This document shows, piece by piece, positions 8,298-16,766 of a stretch of DNA of 64,000 nucleotides. Position numbers and translations under genes: made by a program. Source of the DNA: Bog-473 sp963777485 (lineage in GTDB: Bacteria; Actinomycetota; Acidimicrobiia; Acidimicrobiales; RAAP-2); contig CAVZQP010000004.1 of assembly GCA_963777485.1 (NCBI GenBank), positions 62,001-126,000 of the forward strand. The letters are read 5' to 3'. The first letter of the stretch is position 1. Each line of letters begins with the position of its first letter. The notes beneath the pieces are model-generated. The model was not told the origin of the DNA. It ran no database searches and saw only the letters and a list, made by a program, of their open reading frames with translations.

Positions 8298-9494
8298 TCA
8301 GTGGTGCGCGGTGTATGCGCTCTCCTGAGCTTTGACGTCGTCGACCAAATTGCCCAGGGCCAGGTTGATGTCATCGAGGTGGTAGCCCCACGTCGGCCCC
8401 AGCGCTTGGGTCACCAGGGGTCGCCCGGCGACGTCGGCTGCTCCGACGTTGAGCCACGTCGCGGTGCCGGCGTGCTGGCACGAGGCGCTGTACAGACCGG
8501 GGTAGGTGACCCAGGGTGTCGTCAGCGGCGGCGGCGGAGGGGTCGACGTCGCGGACAGGAAATACGGCGTGAGCAACGAGGATCGGCCGGCGATGGACGC
8601 GGGGTTGACGCAAGCCACCTGCACACCTCCCGTCCCCGTCTGCCCGGATTGAAGGCTGACACCTTGGCCCGGCACGCCGAAATTCGAGTTCGCCGGCGGC
8701 TGCGAGGGAAAACTCGAGTACGCGATCACGCATCCGGTCTGAGACGCCGCCGTGCACAGCGGAATGCGATGGAAGGTCGCCCCGACCGCCTTGCCCGTGG
8801 GCACGGTGACGTTGCCGCCGGCGAGAATCGCAACGACGGTCCGGGCGCGGAATTTCGGGTTCGGGTCCACTTGGCTGGACAGAAGCCGGATGAGCATGGC
8901 GGCACCCTGTGAGTGGCCGATGAAGATGATGGGCCGGCCGTCGTTGTCGTGCGCGAGATAGTCCTTCCATCCGGACAGGAGGCTCTCATAGGCCACAGTG
9001 TCCGCCCCGGGGTTCGTGCCGAGGCCGTTCAACAGGGAGGTCGAAGTGCGTTGGTGGTACATCGGTGCCCACACCCGGCACACCGACGAGAACCGCGAGA
9101 CCTGCGCGGTGGCCGCGTGCACCTCTGCCGGTTGCACCGTGAGGTTCGCGTTGGCCGACTTCTGCGAGCTCACGGTTGGGTAGACGTAGAAGCAGTCGAA
9201 TTTGGACGCGGAATCGGCGTGGTTGTTCTGCACGGTCCGCGCGCCACTCGCTGGGACGACGGTCGCGGTCTGGGGTGCAGTGCACGGGTCGTCGGCCTGT
9301 CCCGGGCGGCACAGCCACACCGTGTTTGAGGTGCCTCCGCCCCCGGACGTCCCATCGGTGGGCGACGCCTTGGAGGAGGCACCTGCCCCGCACCCAGCGG
9401 CGACGAGCAACAGCAGACCGGTGAGCAGCACCAGGCCAAGGTCCCGGACGCGCCGGACCGAGCTCGATCGCAAAGATACGCAACCTGGTTGCAT
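8298..9494 (-). CDS. Secreted lipoprotein with alpha/beta-hydrolase fold (DUF3089)
   Basis: Up to 398 residues. An N-terminal hydrophobic segment ends in a lipobox (LVAAGC), followed by a low-complexity Ser/Gly/Thr linker, so it is probably a membrane-anchored lipoprotein. The body matches DUF3089: FDCFYVYPTV, FSSVCRVWAPMYHQ and a nucleophile elbow GHSQGA. Likely an esterase or lipase acting outside the membrane; no substrate can be given. The start is uncertain: ATG 9494 lies inside a palindrome (9480-9492), and a GTG just before RVRDLGLVLL would give a more normal signal peptide. Divergent from the MarR gene. Confidence 0.85.
   Translation of the reverse strand: MQPGCVSLRSSSVRRVRDLGLVLLTGLLLLVAAGCGAGASSKASPTDGTSGGGGTSNTVWLCRPGQADDPCTAPQTATVVPASGARTVQNNHADSASKFDCFYVYPTVSSQKSANANLTVQPAEVHAATAQVSRFSSVCRVWAPMYHQRTSTSLLNGLGTNPGADTVAYESLLSGWKDYLAHDNDGRPIIFIGHSQGAAMLIRLLSSQVDPNPKFRARTVVAILAGGNVTVPTGKAVGATFHRIPLCTAASQTGCVIAYSSFPSQPPANSNFGVPGQGVSLQSGQTGTGGVQVACVNPASIAGRSSLLTPYFLSATSTPPPPPLTTPWVTYPGLYSASCQHAGTATWLNVGAADVAGRPLVTQALGPTWGYHLDDINLALGNLVDDVKAQESAYTAHH
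9480..9492. promoter_or_regulatory. Palindrome in divergent promoter, candidate MarR operator
   Basis: GCAACC-T-GGTTGC is a perfect 6-bp dyad between the DUF3089 gene (-) and the MarR gene (+). It sits where a MarR dimer could repress both. The operator role is inferred from position. Confidence 0.5.
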
Positions 9495-9515
9495 AAAACC
9501 CTAGGATGGTCGCCG

Positions 9516-10004
9516 GTGCCGAGGAAGTCAACCAGTCCGTACCGGTTCGGCGACCTCTTGGCCCTGGCCCGCCAGAGCTGGATCACTCAGATGGCCGACG
9601 GTCTCACGGCCAAGGGCTACGACGGCTACCGGCGCAGCGATGCCGCCGCAGTCCGGATGCTCCAGCGGGGACCCATGTCGATCGGCCGGCTCGGCACCGC
9701 GCTCGGCGTCACGCGCCAATCGGCGCGCAAGGTGGCAGGCAGCCTCCAACGGCGCGGCTTTGTCACGCTCGCAAGGGACGAGATCGACACCCGCCAGGTC
9801 AACGTGGCGCTGACGCCCGACGGCGAGGCGTACGCAGATGCGGTGCGATCGGTGATCGAGAAACTCAACCGCGCCGTGACCAGAAAGGTCCGACCGGCCG
9901 ACCTGGTGGTCGCCGACGCGGTCTTGCGCGCCTTGCTCGAGGACGACCACACCCGGGGCCTCGCCGAGTTCCTGGGGCCACCGGCGCCGTCCCAGCGCCG
10001 ATGA
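9516..10004 (+). CDS. MarR-family transcriptional regulator
   Basis: 162 residues from GTG 9516. Winged helix features: DAAAVRMLQRGPMSIGRLG, then LGVTRQSARKVAGSLQRRG (recognition helix) and a wing FVTLARDEIDTRQVNVALT. TAGGAT at 9502-9507 lies 8 nt before the GTG, suggesting a leaderless transcript. Divergent from the DUF3089 lipoprotein with a palindrome between them, so it probably controls itself and that gene. Confidence 0.88.
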   Translation: MPRKSTSPYRFGDLLALARQSWITQMADGLTAKGYDGYRRSDAAAVRMLQRGPMSIGRLGTALGVTRQSARKVAGSLQRRGFVTLARDEIDTRQVNVALTPDGEAYADAVRSVIEKLNRAVTRKVRPADLVVADAVLRALLEDDHTRGLAEFLGPPAPSQRR

Positions 10005-10033
10005 CGAGCGCCTCGCCGGGGCGCTGCCGGTGA

Positions 10034-10927
10034 TTACGCCACGACCTGCGCATCCGGTAGCGCCACGCCGGGCCGGGACGGGTGGAATATCTCCGCGAGC
10101 AGTTCGACGCCGTCCACGACGCGCGGACCGGGTCGTGAGAAGAATGCGTTGGCGTTGACCGCGACGACGCGGCCCAGGTCGGGAAGATCAGGTCGGGTCA
10201 GGAACGAGGCCGCTTGCTCGACGGCACCCGCAAGGTCGAACCCGCAAGGGGTGAAGATCGTGACGTCGATCGTCTCGGCGCCGATCTCCTCCCACGTCAG
10301 GCGGCGCGATGGGGCCCGGAACTCGGCGAGGACGGGTTCGCCACCCGCGGCCTCCACCATTTCGGGCATCCAGTGTCCCCCGTTGAACGCTGGGTCCGGC
10401 CATTCGAGGACGAAGACCCGTGGCGTCGCCCGGCCGGCGACGCGTCTGCGCACCGCCTCCAGTCGCTGCCGCAGTCCGGCGACGTATTCCGCGGCGACGA
10501 CCTCGGTTCCCGTTGCGTGGCCGACCCGGACGACGCACTCGATGACGTCGTCCAAACCCGCCGGGTCGAGCGAGACCACCTGGGCGTGGCAACCGATGAC
10601 GTCGAGCGCGTCCTCGACCGCACCCGAATCGATGGCGCACACCGCGCACAGGTCCTGGGCCAAGATGACGTCGGGCGCGATCGCACGGATCTTGGCGTCG
10701 TCGAGGGTGTAGATGGACCTGCCGTCGGCCAGCATGGCGCTCACTTCTGCGTCCATCTCCGCCGCCGTTCGCTCGCGTTCCACGTCGAGGGCCGTGCCGG
10801 ACACGACCGGCACGGCCCGGGCAGCCTCGGGGTAGTCGCACTCGAAGCTCACACCGGCCAGCTCGTCGCCCAATCCGAGCGCAAAGACGATCTCGGTGGC
10901 CGAAGGAAGCAACGACACGATCTTCAT
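10034..10927 (-). CDS. Cobalamin-binding-like (BtuF family) protein without signal peptide
   Basis: 297 residues, start ATG 10927 (MKIVSLLPSATEIVFALGLG). The fold is that of periplasmic Fe/B12-binding proteins (PBP2 helical-backbone type): LVGVSFECDYP-like loop, DVILAQDLCAVCA, RVFVLEWPDP and NANAFFSRPGPRVVDG. There is no signal peptide or lipobox, so it is either cytoplasmic or released by another route; many actinobacterial relatives share this. No ABC permease or ATPase gene is nearby, arguing against a simple uptake role. Divergent from the gene at 10996. Confidence 0.85.
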   Translation of the reverse strand: MKIVSLLPSATEIVFALGLGDELAGVSFECDYPEAARAVPVVSGTALDVERERTAAEMDAEVSAMLADGRSIYTLDDAKIRAIAPDVILAQDLCAVCAIDSGAVEDALDVIGCHAQVVSLDPAGLDDVIECVVRVGHATGTEVVAAEYVAGLRQRLEAVRRRVAGRATPRVFVLEWPDPAFNGGHWMPEMVEAAGGEPVLAEFRAPSRRLTWEEIGAETIDVTIFTPCGFDLAGAVEQAASFLTRPDLPDLGRVVAVNANAFFSRPGPRVVDGVELLAEIFHPSRPGVALPDAQVVA

Positions 10928-10995
10928 GCGTGCATCATCTCGCAGATCTTCGCCGGCGGCCTCTACTCCCCGACGGCCGTGCGTACGATGACACC

Positions 10996-12105
10996 GTGCC
11001 ACGGGCAGGTGAACCCGCGACCCCGGAACCGGTCTGGCTGGGTGACATCCGGATCCGGATGCTCGATGCCAACGAGGCATCCCGCCTCGGCGATGCGGTC
11101 CGGGCCGTCTACGGCGAGACCTACCCGGTGCTGTGGGCCTACGACGCCGACGACGTGGCACGGCGGATCTCGAACGGGCTCCTGATTTCGGCAATCGCAG
11201 AGACCACCGACGGTGAGCTGCTGTGTCACTCGGGCCTTGTGCTCGCAGATCCAAACGACGCGGTCGGTCATGCCGGGCAGGCCCTGACGCTGCCGGCGGC
11301 CCGTGGCCAACACATCTTCACGACGGTGAAGCGCTACCTGGTCGATTGGGTGACGTCGCGCGGGCTGGTCGGCATGTACAGCGAAGCGACGGCCGCCCAC
11401 CCCTACAGCCAGCGGGCGATTCTCGACCTCGGTGGCCACGAGACAGGGTTCTTGCTCGGGTTCATCCCCGAGTCGGTCGACAACAGCGTGTCGGCGCCGA
11501 GCTCTGGCCGGCAGTCGGCTGCCTTGTTCTTTCTCCGCCTGCGTCCCGGAAAGGACCGGATGGTGTACGCACCGACCCGACATCGCGGGATCGTGCAGGA
11601 CACGATCGACGTGTGTCACTTTCGCTCCCAACTGGCCGCGCCCCCGAGCAGGACGGAGCTGCCCACACTCGGGCAGCTCCACGTCGAGACACGACCGGGT
11701 GACAACGTCGCTGTCGTGACGGTGGTCCAGGCGGGTGAGGACCTGACGGTGCGGTTGGATGCGGAGCGCTCCCGCCTGTTCGAGGAGGGATTCGACGCCC
11801 TCTATGTGGATCTTCCGCTCGATCGACCCGAGTCCGCCCACGTGAGCGATTCTCTTGAGGATCTGAAGCTGACCTACTCGGGGATCTTTCTCAACCACCG
11901 GGCGGCCGGCGACGTCCTCCGGCTCCAGAGCCTGCGCAACGCCACCGCCTTGTCGCACGACGTCGCGGTCGCATCGCCCCACGGCGCCGCGTTGCTCGAG
12001 TACGTGCTGGCGGACATGGAGGCGGCCGGCCAACCCGTGGTGCAGACGCACGACCATCCACCTGTGGTCGCCGGCGAGGGTGTTCCGATTGTGACGGTGC
12101 CCTAG
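10996..12105 (+). CDS. Two-domain protein with GNAT-like N-terminal half, not recognised
   Basis: 369 residues from GTG 10996. TACGAT at 10984-10989 is 6 nt before the start, fitting a leaderless mRNA. The N-terminal ~180 residues (IRIRMLDANEASRLGDAVRAVYG through RGLVGMYSEATAAHPYSQR) resemble a GNAT acyltransferase, including a candidate acyl-CoA site near LTLPAARGQHIFTTVKRYL. The C-terminal half (from about residue 215) has no match I recognise. It is soluble. A signalling or modification role is possible but not shown. Overlap with the opposite-strand BtuF-like gene is avoided by 68 bp. Confidence 0.7.
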   Translation: MPRAGEPATPEPVWLGDIRIRMLDANEASRLGDAVRAVYGETYPVLWAYDADDVARRISNGLLISAIAETTDGELLCHSGLVLADPNDAVGHAGQALTLPAARGQHIFTTVKRYLVDWVTSRGLVGMYSEATAAHPYSQRAILDLGGHETGFLLGFIPESVDNSVSAPSSGRQSAALFFLRLRPGKDRMVYAPTRHRGIVQDTIDVCHFRSQLAAPPSRTELPTLGQLHVETRPGDNVAVVTVVQAGEDLTVRLDAERSRLFEEGFDALYVDLPLDRPESAHVSDSLEDLKLTYSGIFLNHRAAGDVLRLQSLRNATALSHDVAVASPHGAALLEYVLADMEAAGQPVVQTHDHPPVVAGEGVPIVTVP

Positions 12106-12403
12106 GCCGACCCTCGCCGCGTACGGCCCGGGTGACTCAGTCGCTCCCGGCTACCGGGCATCGCTGGTGGCACGAGCCGAAGATCCACTGTTTGGGGTCG
12201 GTTTCGCCCTGATCACCCGCACAAGACCATATGGGCGCAGGACCGGCACGTCACACGCGTTGTGACGCGCTCACAAAGGCCGCTTCGCCGGGGACCGTGC
12301 GGGGCCGGGCGCGGGAGTGTGACAACGCCCAGGTTTGAGGTGCAGGACTCGGGGTGGCCGACCATCCCTGTCTGCCGATGAGGCGAATGCAACCATGGTT
12401 TGT

Positions 12404-14479
12404 ATGGACCGGCACCACTCGCCCCTGTCGCGCGCGCGTCCGCCGCACAGCGGCGCAGCGGCTCTGTTGGTCCTCTGCGTCACGGTGATCGCTTTGCTCG
12501 GCAACGGTCTCGCATCGTCTGCGGCTGCCAGCGCCCCGACCTCCGGGTGGTACGTCGCCACCGTGCCGGGAACCGGTGCCGACGACGTACCCCTTGGCTC
12601 GGCCTGCGCCAGCGCCCTGCAATGTTGGGTTGTCGGCATCAGCTTGACCAACCTCTCCGGAGGCGGGCCGTCGTTGGTCAGCCCACTCATCGAGTCGTGG
12701 CACGGCTCGACGTGGACGCTCGTACCGCCCCCGTTGCCATCGGGAGATGGCGGGGGACTGTTCGGCGCCACTTGTGTCAACGGATCAGATTGTTGGGCCG
12801 TGGGTGCGGTGGTCGCTTCCGGCGCGTCGAACCCGACCGGCACGCTCGTCGAGCACTGGGGCGGCGCGGGGTGGTCGCCCGTCCCGAGCCCAACTCCGAG
12901 CGGTCCCGGCGTGGACGGTGCGATCCTCACCAGCGTGAGCTGCGAGTCAGCCACGAATTGCTTCGCCGTTGGCTATGCAACCGATGCGAGCGGCAACAAC
13001 CTTTCAGACGTCATTGAGCAGTGGAACGGGTCCAGCTGGAACATCGTTCCCGGTCCATCGACCGGACAGGCCTTCGATCAGCTGCTCGCCGTGCGATGCC
13101 CCTCCGCAGGGGACTGCTGGGCGGTCGGCAACGCCGGTCCGGCGCAGCAGATGTCGAACTTCCTGCCGATTTTCCCCGGCGCGGTCGGCAACCAAGGCTT
13201 GATCGAGCACTGGGACGGAGCAGCGTGGTCGATCGTGCCGAGCGCGACCGAGACCCCACCTGCCGGCGGGTATCTCGCCGGGCTCGCCTGCGCGAGCGCC
13301 ACCGACTGCTGGGCGTCCGGTTCGACGACGGGGAGCGACGGGTTGTCGTCCGGGATCCTCATGGAGCACTGGAACGGCTCGGCATGGACAGATGCATCGG
13401 CCTCGGTGTCCGGCTCGACGTCCCCGGGCATGTTGTCCGGCATCGCCTGCATCAGTGCCGACCAATGTTGGGCGGCGGGTTCCACAGGTACGTTCAACAG
13501 TGGCGGGTCCAGTCCACCGCCCAAGACCCTCGTGGCGTATTGGAACGGCTCGTCGTGGTCAGTACAACCGAGTCCCGACGTGACTGCGCTGAGCTTTCTC
13601 AATGCGATCACATGCGTGCCCGCAATCGGTTGCCTGGCGGATGGCAGCACGTTGACCAACCCGAGCGGCAACGATCCGGGGCTGCGGGCGCTCGTCGAGC
13701 AGCTGTGGTTCCCGCCGGCTTCGAACCAGGGCATGCTGCTCGCTGCCCGCGACGGGGGCGTGTTCGCGTACGGAACGGCGACCTTCGCCGGGTCCATGGG
13801 TGGCCGACGGTTGAACGCGGCGGTCGTCGGCGTTGCCGCGACGCCCGACGGCCGGGGCTATTGGCTGGTGGGGTCGGACGGCGGCGTGTTCGCGTTCGGG
13901 GACGCGAACTTCGAGGGCTCCATGGGTGGTGATCGTCTGAATGCACCGATCGTCGGGATGGCGCCGACCGGCGACGGCCGGGGCTATTGGCTCGTGGCCG
14001 GTGACGGCGGTGTGTTCGCGTTCGGCGACGCCGTGTTCGCCGGGTCCATGGGTGGCCAGCATCTCAATGCACCGGTCGTCGGCATAACGGCGACTACGAA
14101 CGGTGGGTACGACCTCGTCGCGTCTGATGGGGGAGTGTTCAGCTTCGGGGGCGCGACGTTCAGCGGCTCGGCGGGAGGGACGCGCCTCAATGCCCCCGTC
14201 TCGGGCATCGCCGCCACCCCGGACGGCCAGGGCTACTGGTTGGTCGCGTCCGATGGTGGTGTGTTCGGCTACGGCGACGCCGCGTACTTCGGCTCCGCGC
14301 CCGGCCAGGGCATCACCGTTCAGTCTCCGGTCGTCGGTATCGCACGGACGCCGACGGGGTCGGGCTACTGGCTGGTAGGCGCCGACGGCGCGGTCTACGC
14401 GTACGGGGACGCGACGTACCTCGGCGCTCCTGACGCCCACAGGCTCGCCGCGCCGGTGTCGGGGATCGCGGCGACCTGA
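12404..14479 (+). CDS. Large secreted repeat (beta-propeller-like) protein
   Basis: About 691 residues from ATG 12404 (ATG 12395 also in frame). Signal peptide with hydrophobic core AALLVLCVTVIALLG and an Ala-rich cleavage zone. The mature protein has two repeat types. The N-terminal part has about seven units with a Cys pair, CWAVG and an HWNGSSW-x-VPSP motif. The C-terminal part has six units of the form DGGVFAFGDA-x-F-x-GS-MGG-x-x-LNAPVVG-x-A-TPDGRGYWLV. Such repeats occur in many Acidimicrobiia and other actinobacteria in cell-surface proteins of unknown function. The paired Cys in each N-terminal unit may form disulphides. No enzyme motif is seen. Confidence 0.85.
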   Translation: MDRHHSPLSRARPPHSGAAALLVLCVTVIALLGNGLASSAAASAPTSGWYVATVPGTGADDVPLGSACASALQCWVVGISLTNLSGGGPSLVSPLIESWHGSTWTLVPPPLPSGDGGGLFGATCVNGSDCWAVGAVVASGASNPTGTLVEHWGGAGWSPVPSPTPSGPGVDGAILTSVSCESATNCFAVGYATDASGNNLSDVIEQWNGSSWNIVPGPSTGQAFDQLLAVRCPSAGDCWAVGNAGPAQQMSNFLPIFPGAVGNQGLIEHWDGAAWSIVPSATETPPAGGYLAGLACASATDCWASGSTTGSDGLSSGILMEHWNGSAWTDASASVSGSTSPGMLSGIACISADQCWAAGSTGTFNSGGSSPPPKTLVAYWNGSSWSVQPSPDVTALSFLNAITCVPAIGCLADGSTLTNPSGNDPGLRALVEQLWFPPASNQGMLLAARDGGVFAYGTATFAGSMGGRRLNAAVVGVAATPDGRGYWLVGSDGGVFAFGDANFEGSMGGDRLNAPIVGMAPTGDGRGYWLVAGDGGVFAFGDAVFAGSMGGQHLNAPVVGITATTNGGYDLVASDGGVFSFGGATFSGSAGGTRLNAPVSGIAATPDGQGYWLVASDGGVFGYGDAAYFGSAPGQGITVQSPVVGIARTPTGSGYWLVGADGAVYAYGDATYLGAPDAHRLAAPVSGIAAT

Positions 14480-14772
14480 AGTGGGATCGCGGTCGCGGAT
14501 GGCCTGAAGTAGCCCTCAAATAGGGAAGGCACCTGCCCACGTCGGGTGTTCGCGACGGCAGCACGTCATGTCGTGTGGCAACTGGCACCGCGAAACCACA
14601 GGGACGTTTGGCAACCATGTGTCCGTGGCTGGATGACCGAGCACGGAACGTTTGGCGGAGTGACCATTCCCACTTGTGGATCAGTTGGGTGGCATTTCAA
14701 AAAAGCCGATTGGGCTTCTTCAGGTTCCGGGTTACGGATTTTCGGCTTGTGCTCTGGTCGACGCCTTCCGGG

Positions 14773-15732
14773 CTACGCCAACGAGCGATAATGCTGTCGC
14801 CAGATGAGCCTGTACACCCGTGACCAGCGGGGAATTGAACGCAGCACTGGTATGAACGGCAAGAAGATCAGAACGACAGTGAGTGCCATCATGATCGCCC
14901 ACACCTCAAGGTCGGCGTTGGACGATGTTTTCATGGGTGGAACCTGGTACCACATGGTGTAGAGCCAGAGCCAAGCCTGACCGGGATAGTTGCCGGTTTC
15001 GTTCATCATTCCCCACTGCGTGCCCTGCAGATGCTGGGCGCCCGCGAGGTTGGTCAAGTACGAGCCACTCGCGATGAAAAGGAGCGGCTTGGTGTAGTTG
15101 GTGTTGTAGAACTGACCTTGGCTCAACAGGGTCCCGTCGAGTCCGCCGCTTTGTGCCATGGTCGTCAAAGAGCCGATGATGTCTCCTACAGGGCCGTATT
15201 CGGCATGTGGGACTTGCAACCGACCATGAACCTCGGTCGCGTTCGCGACAGCTTTCTCGTACGCGGTCGTCCAGGCGCTCTGCTGTTCCGGTGTCGCGCT
15301 GTTGTAGGTGTCCAGTGCCCGCTGTACCAGCGGCTGATCGGACAGGGTCCGCAGCGGCCCGATGACGAAGTCCTGTGCCGTGTTGATCGGCTGATGCACA
15401 CCAACCCATTGAGCCGGCTCGAAAAAGCCGATGTGCTGTGTCACGTCCGGTGTGGCGTTGTAGGGCGGACCGTAGGTAGCCACTGGGCTGGTTCCGTCGA
15501 GCTGAGTGATGGCAGTTTGCGCGAAGTCGACGGGATCGCTGGTCGACCAGGACTTCAAGGTGACGGCCGTTTCGTCGGGAGAGGAGAAGACGACGGAAAG
15601 GAGCACCATCAGCACTCCGACCGCCAATAGGGCGACGAAGGCCTCCTTGACGATGTCGTAAGGACGGTAGGCACCCGTCCACTCCTTGACGTCGCGGTCG
15701 GGATTGAAGTGCCGCGCCTTTCGGGGGCTCAT
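14773..15732 (-). CDS. Two-helix membrane protein of b-type cytochrome operon, large external domain
   Basis: 319 residues. One hydrophobic helix near residues 28-50 (EAFVALLAVGVLMVLLSVVF), a ~210-residue hydrophilic domain, and a second helix near 275-297 followed by a basic C-terminus. There is no cysteine at all, so no haem c and no Rieske cluster. It occupies the place of the C-terminal cytochrome b half or subunit IV, but the PEWY quinol-site motif is missing. Its ATG overlaps the stop of the cytochrome b gene by 4 bp (ATGA), so the two are translationally coupled. Function as a partner of the cytochrome is inferred from the operon. Confidence 0.75.
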   Translation of the reverse strand: MSPRKARHFNPDRDVKEWTGAYRPYDIVKEAFVALLAVGVLMVLLSVVFSSPDETAVTLKSWSTSDPVDFAQTAITQLDGTSPVATYGPPYNATPDVTQHIGFFEPAQWVGVHQPINTAQDFVIGPLRTLSDQPLVQRALDTYNSATPEQQSAWTTAYEKAVANATEVHGRLQVPHAEYGPVGDIIGSLTTMAQSGGLDGTLLSQGQFYNTNYTKPLLFIASGSYLTNLAGAQHLQGTQWGMMNETGNYPGQAWLWLYTMWYQVPPMKTSSNADLEVWAIMMALTVVLIFLPFIPVLRSIPRWSRVYRLIWRQHYRSLA

Positions 15733-16415
15733 TCGGCGACCTCCGCAGCCGACTGCGTGTCCCCTTGGTCCTTGGGCTCGACATCAAAGGGAGGCACGAT
15801 GCCGCGCCGCCGGACCATCAGCACGTGAAGGCCGGCGATGATTGCGACAGCGATCGGCAGCAGGACGATGTGCCACATCAACATCTGGCCGAAGTTGAGG
15901 ACGTTCCAGAATGCCCCGGCGCCCGTGGCATTGATGCCGTCCTTGGCCTGGGTGGAGATCCACTGTGAGTCGAAGTTCTGCTGCGAGAGATATCCGGTGA
16001 AGGCGGCCGCGATCGAGGCGACGAAAGAAACGACGCCCGTTACCCACGTCAGCTTGCGGTTGCCCCGCCAAGCCGCCATGAAGAACTTTCCCCAAAGGTG
16101 GATGACCATGAAGAAGAAGAAGAACTCCACACTCCACAGGTGCAGCGAGTTCACGAAGTGCCCCAGGCCAGACACGTGCCACCAGCTCGGCCCCATGATG
16201 GCAAGAACGCATCCGGTGATGATGACCCAGGCCAAGGAGACGACGGTGAGGACGCCAAAGACGTATATCCAAGAGGCCATGTAGGCGGGTTGGCGGTCGG
16301 GGAGCAGACGGTCCGGGGGCAAGGCCGTGGTGGCGGCGTTCCTGACCCGTGCCGTCCACTGCCGTGATTCCTCGGAGGAGGCCGCCTCGTCGTGTGTGCT
16401 CGTGTCGAGGCTCAT
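15729..16415 (-). CDS. Cytochrome b N-terminal-domain protein
   Basis: 228 residues with four predicted helices. Helix B carries H-x13-H (the two His in SLHLW and MVIHLWG) and helix D H-x14-H (LMWHIV to GLHVLM), the bis-histidine pattern for two b haems in cytochrome b/b6. The Qo-side sequence after helix C reads TGYLSQQNF rather than the usual GYxLPW. It therefore looks like a b6-type quinol-handling subunit without a Rieske or cytochrome c gene nearby. It is the middle gene of a coupled three-gene operon (4-bp overlaps on both sides) whose promoter carries a GGGA-type box at 16623-16638. Inferred role: membrane electron transfer under low oxygen. Confidence 0.85.
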   Translation of the reverse strand: MSLDTSTHDEAASSEESRQWTARVRNAATTALPPDRLLPDRQPAYMASWIYVFGVLTVVSLAWVIITGCVLAIMGPSWWHVSGLGHFVNSLHLWSVEFFFFFMVIHLWGKFFMAAWRGNRKLTWVTGVVSFVASIAAAFTGYLSQQNFDSQWISTQAKDGINATGAGAFWNVLNFGQMLMWHIVLLPIAVAIIAGLHVLMVRRRGIVPPFDVEPKDQGDTQSAAEVAE

Positions 16416-16588
16416 TGGTCCGGCCCCTTTCGCCGCGGGAACGGCAGAAGGATCGCCAGCACGAAGACGGCGATCATGAGGAGGATGACGACGAGGTTCG
16501 CAACCGAGATCTGGATGAAACCCCAATGGAGGTAGTGGCCAGAGCCGTTCAGGTTGATCAGCGCAGCAATAAGCACTCCGAATGACAT
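16412..16588 (-). CDS. 58-residue single-helix membrane protein, first gene of cytochrome operon
   Basis: A small protein with one hydrophobic helix (VANLVVILLMIAVFVLAILL) and a basic C-terminal tail (PFPRRKGPDQ). Start ATG 16588; its stop overlaps the cytochrome b start by 4 bp. It is probably a small accessory subunit of the b-type complex, as seen for small subunits in other quinol oxidoreductases. The frame is open further upstream, but ATG 16588 places the upstream regulatory box 34 nt away, the same spacing seen at other genes of this regulon. Confidence 0.72.
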   Translation of the reverse strand: MSFGVLIAALINLNGSGHYLHWGFIQISVANLVVILLMIAVFVLAILLPFPRRKGPDQ

Positions 16589-16622
16589 GGAGTAACCATT
16601 GCAGTTTTGGCCCACCCTGAGT

Positions 16623-16638
16623 AGGGAGGATCTTCCCA
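16623..16638 (-). promoter_or_regulatory. DosR-type box before cytochrome b operon
   Basis: Reads AGGGAGG-AT-CTTCCCA, an inverted repeat with a 2-nt centre. It ends 34 nt before the start at 16588. Related boxes occur at the same distance before six other genes of the region. Confidence 0.7.
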
Positions 16639-16704
16639 TCGTGAGGAGCCCGAAAGGGCACCTCACGGCATCGGGGGATGCTGCGTGGCTGACCTCCCCA
16701 CGCG

Positions 16705-16738
16705 AACCAGCCGGCCCGCTCTCGCGGGCCGGCTGGTT
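16705..16738 (-). terminator. Strong stem-loop terminator
   Basis: A perfect 15-bp GC-rich stem (16705-16719 with 16724-16738) closed by a TCTC loop. It follows the stop of the gene at 16767 and separates it from the cytochrome operon promoter downstream. Confidence 0.85.
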
Positions 16739-16766
16739 GGTCTCCAGGCGGGAGAGATGCGAATCC

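Noticed and set aside
13741..14476. Repeats in the propeller gene as a CRISPR array
   Set aside because: They are in-frame protein repeats of variable length with no constant repeat/spacer pattern. I saw no CRISPR array in the window.
14480..14772. AGGGAAGGCACCTGCCCA near 14524 as a regulatory box
   Set aside because: It lies between two convergent genes, so it has no promoter to serve, and the dyad is poor.
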